The notes: a model not told the origin generated them from the letters alone. A stretch of 64,000 nucleotides of DNA from JALYGY01 sp963800975 (GCA_963800975.1 CAWDDB010000004.1:1-64000); one strand, 5' to 3'; positions 49,083 through 59,200 are shown, numbered from the stretch's first letter. Numbers and translations are program-made.

Positions 49083-49325
49083 CTCGCCTCCTCGGTCGGA
49101 CTCCCATTGCGAATAAAAGCTTAAGCCGAAGGAACGATAGCGTCTTGATCAAGAGAGCCCATCCGACTGGTCAGGATTGACCACCGATGCCCGGGGCTAT
49201 CGCGGTTCGGGCACCTCCTCCTCTGCCGCGGCGCCATCACGACGCGATCGCGCCGCGATTGTCTGGTCAAGTCGCGCCCCGCATGCGGCGCCGGCGGTAA
49301 CAGGGATGCTCAGTCGGAGGGATGC

Positions 49326-50726
49326 TCAGTCGGAGAGCAGGCCCAGCTTGCGCGCCCTGGCGACGGCTTCGAGCTGAGAATGCGCGCCTAACGCTCGCAA
49401 GAGAGAGCGAACGTGGTTGCGCACGGTGGCCCGGGAGAGAAAGAGGTCCTTGCGGATCTCCTCGACGTTCTTCCCTTCGGCGAGCAGCGTGAGCACTTCG
49501 GTCTGCCGCGACGTGAGCTCGGGGGCGCCTGGGCGCTTGACCGCGGTAGCGGACCTTTCCCCCTTGGCGAGCTCGATCAGCTCGCGCGTCAACTCCGCCT
49601 CGCCCTCGCGGTGGCGGGCGTTATCCAGGGCCAGGGCCGCGCTGTGGGCGAGCCCCTCGGCCAGCCGTACGTCTTCCTCGCTGTACCGGCGTGCCGACCC
49701 GAACGAGACGAGGCCAAGGGCGCCCAAGGTCCGCCCCCCGACCCGCAGCTGCACGCACAGGTAAGAGCCCGTGCCAGTCAAAGGCTCCGTACGCTCGTCC
49801 GCCCCGGTCACTTTCCTTAGGATCTCGTCGTTGGCCTCGCGGACCAACTCCGGCCTCCCCGTCCCGAGCACCTTCGGCACGCCGTGCGGCTCGTCCGGGA
49901 AAAGCGGATGGCGGCTAGATAGGTATCTCAAAGTCTCGACCCCGCCGGGTTCTTGTGCCACGGCGAGGCGTGCAACCGTGGCGCTTCCTTCCTCCACGAC
50001 GTCGAGGAAGCACAAGTCGGCGAGGTCCGGCACAGCCAGACGCGCGGCAGTGGCCAGCACGGTCGGCGCGTCGGTCGAGGCGGAGAGCCTGGCATTTGCC
50101 TCCGATAGGAAGGCGAAACGCCGTTCCGTCTCCGCCGCCCACAGCGTCCTCTCGCCAAGCAAACTCCGAGTGTCGCTCTCCTCGCGCTCTCGCACGATCG
50201 CGGCGCCCAAGACGTCTGCGACCTCTTTCAGGAACAGGGCTTCATCCTCTGTGAAGACGCGTTTCTCTATGGTGTGGGCGCCCAAAACCCCGTAGGGCAC
50301 CCCGCCGGTCCGCACCGTCGCGCTGACGCTGCTGACCACCCCGTGCTCGCGCAGTAGCGGGGCACCGTCGAAGCGCCGCTCCTCAACGAGGTCCTCCACG
50401 ACAACGGGCCCCCTCGAGAGGAGCGCGTAGCCGGCCTCGGACTCGAGGCCCGTGCCCACCGTGGCTTCTGCCACGCGGCCCTCCTCCCAGCCGACGCCGG
50501 TGCGCAAGAGCAGCCGTTCTCCCCCGGGCAGCAGCTCCAAAATCCCGCAATACTCGACGTCCAAGACTCCAGCGACCTCCTCGACGGCCTGCTCGAAAAG
50601 TTCGTGCGGTTCCGCGCCGGCGAGCGCCGCGAGGCCCAGCCTGCCGGTGGCCTCCTGCTGGCGCACCCGCGCCCGGAGTTCCTCCTCGACCGATCCAAAG
50701 ACCGCCGAAAACCCTGGCTCGCTCAC
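49326..50726 (-). CDS. GAF-domain LuxR-type transcriptional regulator
   Basis: This 466-aa protein has two GAF sensor domains: about residues 25-165 (LLRTGVGWEEGRVAEATVGT, GVVSSVSATVRTGGVPYGVL) and about 210-370 (ADLCFLDVVEEGSATVARLA, YLCVQLRVGGRTLGALGLVS). A C-terminal LuxR helix-turn-helix follows (ELTSRQTEVLTLLAEGKNVE, LFLSRATVRNHVRSLLRALG). The sensed signal is unknown; no His-kinase domain is present, so it probably binds a ligand and DNA directly. The start is GTG 50726 with a weak SD. The 377 bp upstream (50727-51103) show no gene. Confidence 0.85.
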   Translation of the reverse strand: MSEPGFSAVFGSVEEELRARVRQQEATGRLGLAALAGAEPHELFEQAVEEVAGVLDVEYCGILELLPGGERLLLRTGVGWEEGRVAEATVGTGLESEAGYALLSRGPVVVEDLVEERRFDGAPLLREHGVVSSVSATVRTGGVPYGVLGAHTIEKRVFTEDEALFLKEVADVLGAAIVREREESDTRSLLGERTLWAAETERRFAFLSEANARLSASTDAPTVLATAARLAVPDLADLCFLDVVEEGSATVARLAVAQEPGGVETLRYLSSRHPLFPDEPHGVPKVLGTGRPELVREANDEILRKVTGADERTEPLTGTGSYLCVQLRVGGRTLGALGLVSFGSARRYSEEDVRLAEGLAHSAALALDNARHREGEAELTRELIELAKGERSATAVKRPGAPELTSRQTEVLTLLAEGKNVEEIRKDLFLSRATVRNHVRSLLRALGAHSQLEAVARARKLGLLSD

Positions 50727-51103
50727 GCCGCCATCTTACCGAGAATCCTGTTTGGGCGTTTTGACCGCAGGGCTGCTCCAAGGAACCTCGATCGGAAGCA
50801 CAGACGCTAGGCGGACAAGGTCCCTCTCGTCTGCTTGCTGCCGGGATGAGCGCCGCCGCGCTACCCAGGTTGGTGCCCCCTCACCGTGGCCAAAGTCGCC
50901 ATGACGGCGATGCGGTTGGCCGGGATGGCCATCGACCGCGAGCCGAGTCTCTCGTGCCCCTTACTCACATTCGAGAGCACACGCTACCGGCCGCGTTAGT
51001 CAACGTGTGCCCCGAAAACGATCAGGATAGATCAGGCGCCGATCTCGGTCTCGGACCACACTTGCGCTTGCGTCGAGTAGGGTAGAAACGAGGAGGTACA
51101 TCC

Positions 51104-52225
51104 ATGAAGGCGGCTGTCGTACACGATTTCGAGCGTCCGCTGAGGATCGAGGACGTTCCCAAGCCCGAGCCCGGGCCGGGGGAGGTCGTCGTCAGGATAG
51201 AAGCATCGGGGTTGTGCCACACCGACATCCACGCCGCCCATGGCGACTGGCCTGTCAAGCCGAAGCTTCCGCTCATACCCGGCCACGAGGGTGTCGGGAT
51301 CGTCGAGGCCGTGGGCAGGGACGTCACCGAGGTCGAGGAGGGCGAGCGGGTCGCGATCCCCTGGCTCGGCTACGCCTGCGGGGCGTGCGAGTACTGCGCC
51401 TCGGGCCGGGAGACCCTCTGCCAGCACCAGCTCAACACCGGCTACCTCGTCGACGGCGGCCACGCCGAGTACGCAAAGGGGCACGCGAAGTACGTCGGCC
51501 GGGTGCCCGAAGGCGTAAGCCCGCTCGAGGCGGCGCCCCTGACCTGCGCGGGTGTGACCACCTACAAGGCCGTCAAGGTCTCAGGGGCGCGACCATCCGA
51601 CCTCGTCGCCGTCTTCGGCGTCGGCGGCCTGGGACACCTAGCCGTTCAGTACGCGGGGATCTCCGGCGCTGCGGTTGTGGCGGTGGACATCCACGAAGAG
51701 AAGCTGGATCTGGCGAGAGAACTCGGGGCCGACTACGTCGTGAACGCCAGCGAGCGGGACCCGGTCGAGGAGATCCAGAGGCTCGGCGGCGCGGACGCCG
51801 CGGTAGACACGGCGGTTTCGCCCGCCGCCTCCGAACAGGCTTACGGCTCCCTGAAGCGCGGGGGCACGCTCGTCTTTGTGGGGTTACCCAGGGACGGCTA
51901 CGTCCGGTTGCCCATCTTCCCAACGGTCTTGAACGGCATCACGGTAAGGGGCTCCATCGTCGGCACCAGGGTGGACCTCAAAGAGGTCTTCGAGTTGCAC
52001 GCGGCTGGCAGGACTCGCGTAGTCTACGAGACCAGGGACCTCGACTCCGTCAACGAAGCGATAGATGAGGTGGAGCGAGGAGCGGTGGACGCGCGGCTCG
52101 TCTTCGACTTCGGGACTGGGGAGCCCAGAGAGCGGGCTGCGGGCGTTCTCACCGGGGAGACAGAGCGTCCGTCGGGGCAGCCGACGGGCGAGCCCGGTGA
52201 ACGTCGGGGACCGGTGCCGGGATAG
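51104..52225 (+). CDS. Zinc-dependent alcohol dehydrogenase (AdhP-like)
   Basis: This 373-aa medium-chain dehydrogenase has catalytic-zinc ligands in ASGLCHTDIHAAHGDWP and LIPGHEGVGIVEAVGR, and structural-zinc cysteines in WLGYACGACEYCASGRETLC. The NAD motif is VAVFGVGGLGHLAVQYA followed by an acidic strand end (VVAVDIHEEK), which favours NAD over NADP. The family includes propanol-preferring dehydrogenases. It has an extra Gly/Pro/Arg-rich tail of about 30 residues. ATG follows GAGGAGG. It stands alone between a regulator and cyd genes. Confidence 0.9.
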   Translation: MKAAVVHDFERPLRIEDVPKPEPGPGEVVVRIEASGLCHTDIHAAHGDWPVKPKLPLIPGHEGVGIVEAVGRDVTEVEEGERVAIPWLGYACGACEYCASGRETLCQHQLNTGYLVDGGHAEYAKGHAKYVGRVPEGVSPLEAAPLTCAGVTTYKAVKVSGARPSDLVAVFGVGGLGHLAVQYAGISGAAVVAVDIHEEKLDLARELGADYVVNASERDPVEEIQRLGGADAAVDTAVSPAASEQAYGSLKRGGTLVFVGLPRDGYVRLPIFPTVLNGITVRGSIVGTRVDLKEVFELHAAGRTRVVYETRDLDSVNEAIDEVERGAVDARLVFDFGTGEPRERAAGVLTGETERPSGQPTGEPGERRGPVPG

Positions 52226-52248
52226 ACGTTCCTCGACCAAACAGGAGG

Positions 52249-53105
52249 ATGCGCGGAGGCGCACCAGGGACAAGAAGGCCGGCGCTCGCCGCGGCTGGCT
52301 TCCTCGCCCTGCTCGCCGGCGTCGGGTGGTTGGGGCTAAGGATCGCTCCGAGCCCCCCACCCCGGCACGCGGAGAGGACGCCCGAGCTCGAAACGGTCGC
52401 GCTGCCTCCCGACCTGCCCGAGCCGGTCAGGGGTTACTACCTGGTGACCGTGGGCGAGGAGCCCCCCAGGATCAAGACGGCCGTCGTGTGGGGCAGGGGC
52501 TATTTCAACCTGAACGGATTGTGGTTTCCCGCGCGCTTCAAGACCTACTATGACATCCCCGGGCGAGCTTTCCGCAGGGATCTGGATCTCACGTGGTTCG
52601 GGATACAGGTCTTTCGGGGCAGCGACGTCTACGTCGGCGGCAAGGGCGAATTGGAGATCTCCGGCCTGCTCGGGTTCGTGGAGGTCGCCTACGAGGGAGA
52701 AGATCGACCAAGGCGACAACCTCGCCATGTGGGGGGAGCTCCTCGGGTACGCACCTTCGGCGTTGCTCCTCGACCCGCGGGTGCGGTGGGAGCCGATCGA
52801 CGCGCGCGCGGCGCGCCTGATCGTGCCTTTCGAAGACCGCGAAGACTCCGTGCGGGTCGAGTTCGCCCCGGAGACTGGCCTGATAACGCAGGTCTCCGGC
52901 ATAAGGTACCGGAACCGGGAAGACACGAAGACCCCGTGGCGCGGCGAAGGGTCCGGATGGAAGGCGACACGGGGTAATGGTTCCCTTTCGGAGCGAGGCA
53001 ACGTGGGAAGACCGGGAAGCGCCTTACGTCGTTCTCGACCTCGAAGGTGCCGAGTACAACGTCGATGTTTCGGAAAAGGTTTATACAGGCGGGCACGGGT
53101 GGTAG
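52249..53105 (+). pseudogene. Membrane-anchored DUF6544-like protein, two frameshifts
   Basis: From ATG 52249 (SD AGGAGG) an N-terminal membrane helix (ALAAAGFLALLAGVGWLGLR) precedes LPEPVRGYYLVTVGEE, then WFPARFKTYYDIPGRAFRRD. After about 52698 the frame shifts to KIDQGDNLAMWGELLGYAPS, then RVRWEPIDARAARLIVPFED. Near 52970 it shifts again to ATWEDREAPYVVLDLEGAEY and a stop at 53105. Joined, about 285 aa fit the DUF6544 pattern (from memory). Function is unknown. The two indels could be real or assembly errors. Confidence 0.55.
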
Positions 53106-53212
53106 CGCGAGGCGGCCTCGTGACGAAGGAGGATCGGGATCTGGTGGGCGACTCGGGACGACGAGGGGAGTATCATGTGCCGGTAGCAACGAGAAGATCC
53201 GGGAGGTAGGCC

Positions 53213-54580
53213 GTGGAAGAAGCGCTGACGGTGTCTCGCTTGCAGTTCGCCTTTACGGTGGTCTACCACTATCTCTTCCCTATGCTTACGATGGGGCTCG
53301 CGCTGCTCATCTTCGTCCTCAAGAGCATCTACATGCGCAACCGCAACGAGCTCTACAACACGTCGGCGCGGTTCTGGGGCAAGATCTTCGCCGTCACTTT
53401 CGTCATGGGCGTCGTCACCGGCATTCCTATCGAGTTCCAGTTCGGCACCAACTGGGCCGCCTTCTCCCTCTTCGCCGGCGACCTTATAGCCCAGACCCTG
53501 GCAATGGAGGGCGCTTTCGCCTTCTTCCTCGAGTCGGCGTTCGTCGGAGTTTTCCTCTTTGGCGAGCGACGTTTCGGGCAAAGGGTCCACTGGTTCTCGT
53601 CGCTCATGGTGTTTCTCGGCACCTGGGCTTCGGCCTACTTCATCATCACGACAAACTCTTGGTTGCAGCACCCGGTTGGGTACAAGATGCTCCCCAACGG
53701 TAATATCGAGCTGAACAACTTCTGGGCGATCCTGACAAACCCGTACATGTTCGCGCAGTTCGCGCACAACATGGGCGGGGCGGTGGTGTGCGGGTCGTTC
53801 GCGATGGCCGGGCTCGGGGCCTATTACCTGCTCGCACGCAGGGACGAGGAGTACGGCAAGATCTTCGTGACGGTCGGCGTCACGGCCGGGGTGATCGCGA
53901 GCGTGTGGCAGCTCGTCCCGTCGGGGACGCTCGCTGCCGAGTCGGTCGCCACCAACAAGCCGGTCACCCTCGCCGCGATGGAGGGGCACTTCCGCTCGGA
54001 CCAGAACCCCGACCTGGTCTTTATCGGGCAGCCAAACGTCGAGGAGGGCCGCATAGACAACGCCATCGCCCTGCCCGGCGGCCTGAGCTTCCTGATGTAC
54101 CAGAACTGGACCACGAAGGTCGAGGGGTTGGACTCGTTCCCGCGCAAGAACTGGCCGGACAACATCCCGCTGCTCTACTACTCCTACCACATCATGGTCG
54201 GGCTGGGCACCATCTTTATCGGGATCATGGTGATCGCGGCCGCCCTTCTGTTCTGGCGGCGCACCCTGTTCCGATTCCGGCCGTTCCTGTGGGTCTTGAT
54301 GCTCGCGACCCCCTTCCCGTTCATCGCCAACACCGCTGGCTGGCTCACGGCAGAGCTGGGTCGGCAACCATGGCTCGCCTACGGGCTCTTCCGGACTCAG
54401 GATGGGGTGTCGCCTACGGTCTCCTCGGGAAGCGTGCTGTTCACGCTCATCGGGTTCGCAGGGATGTACCTGATCATGGGCCTCCTCTACGTCCTGCTGA
54501 TGGCGCGCGAGGTGGCCCACGGCCCCGAGGCGGAGGCCGACCTGGGATCCGAGGGCGAGGCCGAAGGCGCGACGACGTAG
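53213..54580 (+). CDS. cydA: Cytochrome bd ubiquinol oxidase subunit I
   Basis: This 455-aa membrane subunit carries hemes b558, b595 and d of the high-affinity quinol oxidase. It starts VSRLQFAFTVVYHYLFPMLT (heme-ligand His region) and has LAMEGAFAFFLESAFVGVFL (Glu pair of the proton path), a short Q-loop and AGWLTAELGRQPWLAYGLFR (GRQPW motif). The short form fits the non-E.coli (Bacillus/actinobacterial) CydA. GTG 53213 follows GGGAGG. First of cydABDC. Confidence 0.95.
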   Translation: MEEALTVSRLQFAFTVVYHYLFPMLTMGLALLIFVLKSIYMRNRNELYNTSARFWGKIFAVTFVMGVVTGIPIEFQFGTNWAAFSLFAGDLIAQTLAMEGAFAFFLESAFVGVFLFGERRFGQRVHWFSSLMVFLGTWASAYFIITTNSWLQHPVGYKMLPNGNIELNNFWAILTNPYMFAQFAHNMGGAVVCGSFAMAGLGAYYLLARRDEEYGKIFVTVGVTAGVIASVWQLVPSGTLAAESVATNKPVTLAAMEGHFRSDQNPDLVFIGQPNVEEGRIDNAIALPGGLSFLMYQNWTTKVEGLDSFPRKNWPDNIPLLYYSYHIMVGLGTIFIGIMVIAAALLFWRRTLFRFRPFLWVLMLATPFPFIANTAGWLTAELGRQPWLAYGLFRTQDGVSPTVSSGSVLFTLIGFAGMYLIMGLLYVLLMAREVAHGPEAEADLGSEGEAEGATT

Positions 54581-54595
54581 AAGGGAGGCGTGCTC

Positions 54596-55639
54596 ATGGA
54601 GACGTTCTGGTTTATAGCGGTGGCCTTGATGATCACGATGTACGTCCTCCTCGACGGGTTCGACCTTGGGGCCGGGGCCATCCACCTGATAGCCGCCAGG
54701 GACGAGCGGGAGCGGCGCATGATCCTGAGGGCCATCGGTCCCGTGTGGGACGGCAACGAGGTTTGGCTGATCGCGGCGGGTGGCTCGCTCTTCTTCGCCT
54801 TCCCGTTGCTCTACGCTTCCGGCTTCTCGGGTTTCTATTTGCCGCTGATTATCGTGCTGTGGTTGCTCATGATCCGGGGTCTCTCCATTGAGCTGCGCAA
54901 ACACATAGACGATCCGTTGTGGGCCACGTTCTGGGACTTCATGTTCTTCTTGGGTAGCTCGCTGCTGGCGATCTTCTTTGGCGCTGCGTTGGGTAACGTG
55001 GTGCGCGGCGTCCCGCTCACTGGCGACGGGAACTTCTTTTTCCAGCCGCTTTGGACAAACTTCAGCCCGTTCGCCCAGGAGCCTGGCATCCTGGACTGGT
55101 ACACCATCCTCGTCGCCGTTCTTGCGCTCGTCACCCTCATCGCGCATGGTGCCAACTGGATCTCCTTGAAGACCGAACACGACCTGAACGCCCGCTCGCG
55201 CAAGATCTCACGCACCTTCGCCCTGGCCACCGCGGTGCTTACCGCGCTCGTCACGCCCCTGACGTTCTGGGTCAGCCCGTGGATGCTCGAGAGCTTCGGG
55301 GCGAGGCCCTACGGTTACGTCTTGCCGCTCGTCGCCATCGCCGGGCTGGTGGGCATGGTCCTCTTTAGCTTCAGAGGCGACGATCGGGCGGCGTTCCTCT
55401 CGTCGAGCGCCTACATCATCGGGATGCTGACGAGCACCGTCTTCGCCATCTATCCTCGGGTTCTGCCTGCCGTGGACCTGGCCAACAGCCTCACGATCCA
55501 GAACGCCTCCTCCTCCGAGTACAGCCAGGCGGTTGCTCTGGTGTGGTGGACCATCGGGATGGTGTTCGCCGCGATCTACTTCGTCGTCATCTACCGCCTC
55601 TTCCGTGGCAAGGTGAGCCTGGAAGACGAAGGGTATTGA
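54596..55639 (+). CDS. cydB: Cytochrome bd ubiquinol oxidase subunit II
   Basis: This 347-aa polytopic partner of CydA begins METFWFIAVALMITMYVLLD, then GFDLGAGAIHLIAARDERER, and has GPVWDGNEVWLIAAGGSLFF, typical of CydB. About nine membrane helices follow, ending ALVWWTIGMVFAAIYFVVIY. ATG 54596 is chosen over GTG 54590 because it has better spacing to AAGGGAGG. It starts 15 nt after cydA, so they form one transcript. Confidence 0.95.
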   Translation: METFWFIAVALMITMYVLLDGFDLGAGAIHLIAARDERERRMILRAIGPVWDGNEVWLIAAGGSLFFAFPLLYASGFSGFYLPLIIVLWLLMIRGLSIELRKHIDDPLWATFWDFMFFLGSSLLAIFFGAALGNVVRGVPLTGDGNFFFQPLWTNFSPFAQEPGILDWYTILVAVLALVTLIAHGANWISLKTEHDLNARSRKISRTFALATAVLTALVTPLTFWVSPWMLESFGARPYGYVLPLVAIAGLVGMVLFSFRGDDRAAFLSSSAYIIGMLTSTVFAIYPRVLPAVDLANSLTIQNASSSEYSQAVALVWWTIGMVFAAIYFVVIYRLFRGKVSLEDEGY

Positions 55640-55675
55640 TGGGGCTTCGGGCTTCAGGGATCAGGCTTCAGGATT
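55640..55675. repeat. Short iterated intergenic repeat
   Basis: GGGCTTCGGGCTTCAGGGAT, then CAGGCTTCAGG, contains three GGCTTC units. Its build is like the GCTGA and GGGAGTC iterated repeats at 36805 and 38627. It lies in the cydB-cydD gap. Confidence 0.4.
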
Positions 55676-55704
55676 ATTGAGTTTTCTCGGGCGCGGGACG
55701 ACAG

Positions 55705-57432
55705 GTGAATAGGGAGTTGCTCCGGCAGGTGGGCTCGGCGCGTGCGTCGCTTGTTCTTGCCGTTTTGCTCGGGGTAGTGGGCACCGTCGCCACCATCGCC
55801 CAGCTGGTTTTTCTGAGCAAGGTCGTGGCCCAGGTGTTTATTGGTGGGGCTGGTCTTGGGGAGGTGGGGACGCTGCTCCTCGCCTTGATGGGTGCGTCTG
55901 TTTTGCGTTCGGGGCTGTTGTGGGGTCGAGAGGTCGCTGCGCAGCGGGGTGCTGTCCGGGTCAAGTCCGAGCTCAGGGAGCGGCTGTTCGCCCACGTTCT
56001 GCGCCTGGGGCCGGTGTACGCGAGCGGAGAGCGGACAGGGGAGCTCGCGACGACGGCCACCGAGGGCGTCGAGAAGCTGGAAGCGTACTTCGGCCGTTAT
56101 CTTCCGCAGACGGTCCTGAGCGTCCTCGTTCCGCTGCTCATCGCCGGGTACATCTTCCCACGGGACTTGGCCGGCGCGGTACTGTTGCTGGTCACGGTGC
56201 CGGTGATCCCTATCATGATGATCCTGGTCGGCAGCTACGCCGAAGAGCACACGAAGCGCCAGTGGGTGGCGCTCTCGCGCATGGGCGCGACCTTTCTGGA
56301 CGCTTTGCAGGGCCTCACCACCCTCAAGGTCTTCGGCCGCAGCGCCGGGGAGCGCGAGCGGGTCGCGGCGGCGAGCGAGGAGTTCAGGGGACGCACGATG
56401 AAGGTGTTGCGCTACGCGTTTCTCTCGGGGTTCGTCCTCGAGTTCATGATCTCGATGGCCATAGCGCTGGTCGCGGTGACGCTTGGGGTGCGTCTGATCT
56501 CCGGCAGCATGCCGTTCGAGGAGGCGCTGGTCGTGCTGCTCCTGGCGCCCGAGTTCTACAGGCCACTGCGCGAGCTCGGCGCCCACCGCCACGCCGGCAT
56601 GGAGGGTAGCGCCGCGGCGGATCGCATCTTCGAGATCCTGAACGTTCCTATTCCGGCAGGCGAAGGCCCGCTGTCTCTTGGGGGTGTCACCGGTCGGATC
56701 ACCGTGGAGTTCTCTGGGATCAGCTACACATATCCTGGCGCGGATCGTCCTGCCCTCTCGGACCTCGACCTCACCATCCCGGCCGGGACCCTGACGGCGC
56801 TGGTCGGGCGGAGCGGATCCGGCAAGAGCACGCTGGTCAACCTGCTCATGCGTTTCATGGATTCTGAAAAAGGTGAGATCCGCGCGAATGGCGTGGCCGT
56901 CGGCGACTTGCCCGCAAAGGCCTGGCGGGAGAACGTGGCGCTCGTGCCGCAGCGGCCCCACCTGTTCTACGGGAGCGTGCTGGAGAACATCCGCCTGGCC
57001 CGTCCCGAGGCGAGCCGCGAGGAGGTCGAGGAGTCGGCCGAGCTAGCGGGGGTCGCGGAGTTCGTCCGGCGCCTCCCGCAGGGCTACGAGACCCAGATCG
57101 GGGAACGGGGATCTCGCCTGAGCGGGGGAGAGGCGCAGAGGATTGCCATCGCCCGCGCCTTCCTCAAGGACGCCCCCGTGATGGTTATGGACGAGCCGAC
57201 CTCCAGCCTCGACCCGGAGAGCGAGCGCCTGATCCGTGTGGCCCTCGAACGCCTGTCCCGAGGCCGTACCGTGATAGTGATCGCCCACCGCCTGAACACC
57301 GTGTACGAAGCGGATCGTATCGCCGTTCTCGACGAGGGGAGGCTGTCCGAGACCGGCACGCACCGGGAGTTGATGCGGCGCGGCGGCCTGTACGCCAGCC
57401 TGGTGAACGCCTACGGGGGCGTGCCGGCTTGA
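55705..57432 (+). CDS. cydD: Thiol reductant ABC exporter subunit CydD
   Basis: This 575-aa ABC exporter half has six membrane helices (about 1-310) and a nucleotide-binding domain (about 335-570) with Walker A ALVGRSGSGKSTLVNLLM, signature RLSGGEAQRIAIARAFL, Walker B PVMVMDEPTSSLDPES and the H-loop VIVIAHRLNT. With CydC it exports cysteine/glutathione and is needed to assemble cytochrome bd. GTG 55705 has a weak SD. The end overlaps cydC by 4 nt. Confidence 0.93.
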   Translation: MNRELLRQVGSARASLVLAVLLGVVGTVATIAQLVFLSKVVAQVFIGGAGLGEVGTLLLALMGASVLRSGLLWGREVAAQRGAVRVKSELRERLFAHVLRLGPVYASGERTGELATTATEGVEKLEAYFGRYLPQTVLSVLVPLLIAGYIFPRDLAGAVLLLVTVPVIPIMMILVGSYAEEHTKRQWVALSRMGATFLDALQGLTTLKVFGRSAGERERVAAASEEFRGRTMKVLRYAFLSGFVLEFMISMAIALVAVTLGVRLISGSMPFEEALVVLLLAPEFYRPLRELGAHRHAGMEGSAAADRIFEILNVPIPAGEGPLSLGGVTGRITVEFSGISYTYPGADRPALSDLDLTIPAGTLTALVGRSGSGKSTLVNLLMRFMDSEKGEIRANGVAVGDLPAKAWRENVALVPQRPHLFYGSVLENIRLARPEASREEVEESAELAGVAEFVRRLPQGYETQIGERGSRLSGGEAQRIAIARAFLKDAPVMVMDEPTSSLDPESERLIRVALERLSRGRTVIVIAHRLNTVYEADRIAVLDEGRLSETGTHRELMRRGGLYASLVNAYGGVPA

Positions 57433-59165
57433 GCGCCTTCTTGCGGCTGGCCCTGTTCCTGAGGCCCCACCTCGCGCGTGTGGCGCTCGCCGTGCTGCTC
57501 GGCGTCGCGACCGTGGCGAGCAACATCGGGCTGCTCGCCACAGCCGCGTACGTGATCTCGGCCGCCGTGCTGGTGCCTTTCCTGGGTGCCCTGGTCATCC
57601 CGATCTACCTCGTCCGTCTCTTCGGGATCTCGAGGGCCGGCTCGCGCTACGCCGAGCGTACGGTCTCCCACGACCTCACCTTCAGGTTGCTTTCGGACCT
57701 GAGGATGTGGTTCTACGCCAGCCTCGAGCCCCTCGCGCCCGCCCGCCTGATGCGCTACCGCTCGGGCGACCTGCTCTCCCGCATCGTCAAGGATGTCGAA
57801 GAACTCGAGAACGTGTACCTCAGGGTGTTCTCCCCGGTCGCCGTGGCTACGATAACCTCCCTGCTCGCCTTCTTTATCTTTCTCACCTTCGATCCCACGC
57901 TGGCCTTCGTGGCGCTCGGTTTCCTCGTTCTGACCGGCGTCGGGGTGCCGCTACTGGTCGGGACGCTGGCGCGCGGGCTCGGCCGGCGGCAACTGGAGCT
58001 GCGAGCCGAGCTGAACGCCCGGATCGTCGACGGGATACGGGGAGCGCAGGATCTGCTCGCCTTCGGCAGGGAGGACGACCACGCGCATGACGTAGCCGCG
58101 CTGAACAGCAAGCTCGGCCGTGTGCAGGGGAAGATGGCCTTCATTACCGGGCTACAGGATTCCTTGAACGACCTCATGATGAACCTGGCGATGCTCGTGA
58201 TTCTCGTCCTAGCAATCCCCCTCGTAGCTGGGGGAGAGATCCGGGGCGTGTACCTGGCCTTTCTGGCGCTCGTGATCCTGGGCAGCTTCGAGGCCGTGCA
58301 ACCGCTCGGCACCGCCTTCCAGTTCCTTGGACGTTCCGTGAGCGCTGGCAAGCGGCTCTTCGAGATCGTCGACGCCGACCCCGAGGTCAGGGACCCAGCG
58401 AAACCTCTTCTTCCACCGGAGGATCACACGCTCGAGTTCGACCGGGTGGGTTTCCGCTACGATGCCGATGGTTCGCCCGCACTCAGGGAAGTCACCCTCA
58501 CCCTGGAACCAGGCAAACGGATCGCGGTGGTCGGTCCGAGCGGAGCCGGCAAGAGCACGCTGGCCAACCTGGCACTTCGCTTCTGGGATCCGACTTCCGG
58601 ACGGGTCAGGCTCGGCGGCCACGACGTGCGCGAGCTTGCCCAGGAAGACCTGCGCGCCCTCGTCGGCGTCGTCGCACAGGATACCCACGTCTTCAACGAC
58701 ACCCTGCGCGGCAACCTGCTCCTCGCCCGCCCGCGGGCGAGCGACTCGGACTTGCACCGGGTACTGAGGCGAGCCCAACTCTCAGGGCTCGTCGACCGCC
58801 TGCCGCGGGGACTGGACACGGCTCTCGGCGAGCAGGGGTTGAGGCTCTCGGGCGGCGAGCGGCAACGCCTCTCCATCGCCCGCGCGTTGCTGAAGGACGC
58901 GCCCCTGCTCCTGCTCGATGAGCCGACCGCCAACCTCGACCCCGTGACGGAGCGCGAGGTTCTCGACGCGGTCTATGACCTTACGCGTGGCCGCGCCACG
59001 CTCGTCGTAACCCACCGGCTCGTACGGATGGACGGCATGGATGAGATACTGGTCCTCGACCAGGGACGCGTTGTGGAGCGCGGCACACACGAAGAACTCC
59101 TGGACGCCCGCGGACCGTACCGCCGGATGGTCGGGGTGCAAGAAGACATGCTCGCGACGCCCTGA
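57429..59165 (+). CDS. cydC: Thiol reductant ABC exporter subunit CydC
   Basis: This 578-aa partner of CydD has membrane helices in the first 300 residues (ARVALAVLLGVATVASNIGL, EVENVYL-like VEELENVYLRVFSPVA). The nucleotide-binding domain has Walker A IAVVGPSGAGKSTLANLALR, signature LRLSGGERQRLSIARALL, Walker B PLLLLDEPTANLDPVT and H-loop TLVVTHRLVR. It starts 4 nt inside cydD, so the pair is translationally coupled. A perfect 24-bp palindrome follows the stop. Confidence 0.93.
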   Translation: MSAFLRLALFLRPHLARVALAVLLGVATVASNIGLLATAAYVISAAVLVPFLGALVIPIYLVRLFGISRAGSRYAERTVSHDLTFRLLSDLRMWFYASLEPLAPARLMRYRSGDLLSRIVKDVEELENVYLRVFSPVAVATITSLLAFFIFLTFDPTLAFVALGFLVLTGVGVPLLVGTLARGLGRRQLELRAELNARIVDGIRGAQDLLAFGREDDHAHDVAALNSKLGRVQGKMAFITGLQDSLNDLMMNLAMLVILVLAIPLVAGGEIRGVYLAFLALVILGSFEAVQPLGTAFQFLGRSVSAGKRLFEIVDADPEVRDPAKPLLPPEDHTLEFDRVGFRYDADGSPALREVTLTLEPGKRIAVVGPSGAGKSTLANLALRFWDPTSGRVRLGGHDVRELAQEDLRALVGVVAQDTHVFNDTLRGNLLLARPRASDSDLHRVLRRAQLSGLVDRLPRGLDTALGEQGLRLSGGERQRLSIARALLKDAPLLLLDEPTANLDPVTEREVLDAVYDLTRGRATLVVTHRLVRMDGMDEILVLDQGRVVERGTHEELLDARGPYRRMVGVQEDMLATP

Positions 59166-59176
59166 GCAGGCTCGTG

Positions 59177-59200
59177 CCGGCCTCCGCCGGCGGAGGCCGG
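59177..59200. terminator. Palindrome after cydC
   Basis: CCGGCCTCCGCC and GGCGGAGGCCGG form a perfect palindrome 12 nt after the cydC stop. No T-tract follows. Confidence 0.6.

Noticed and set aside
50727..51103. Short plus-strand frame 50846-51085
   Set aside because: Composition is non-coding, there is no SD and no motif. The 377-bp gap shows nothing I can name.
53081..55180. 699-codon minus-strand open frame
   Set aside because: It is antisense to cydA and cydB, with no start signal or domain.
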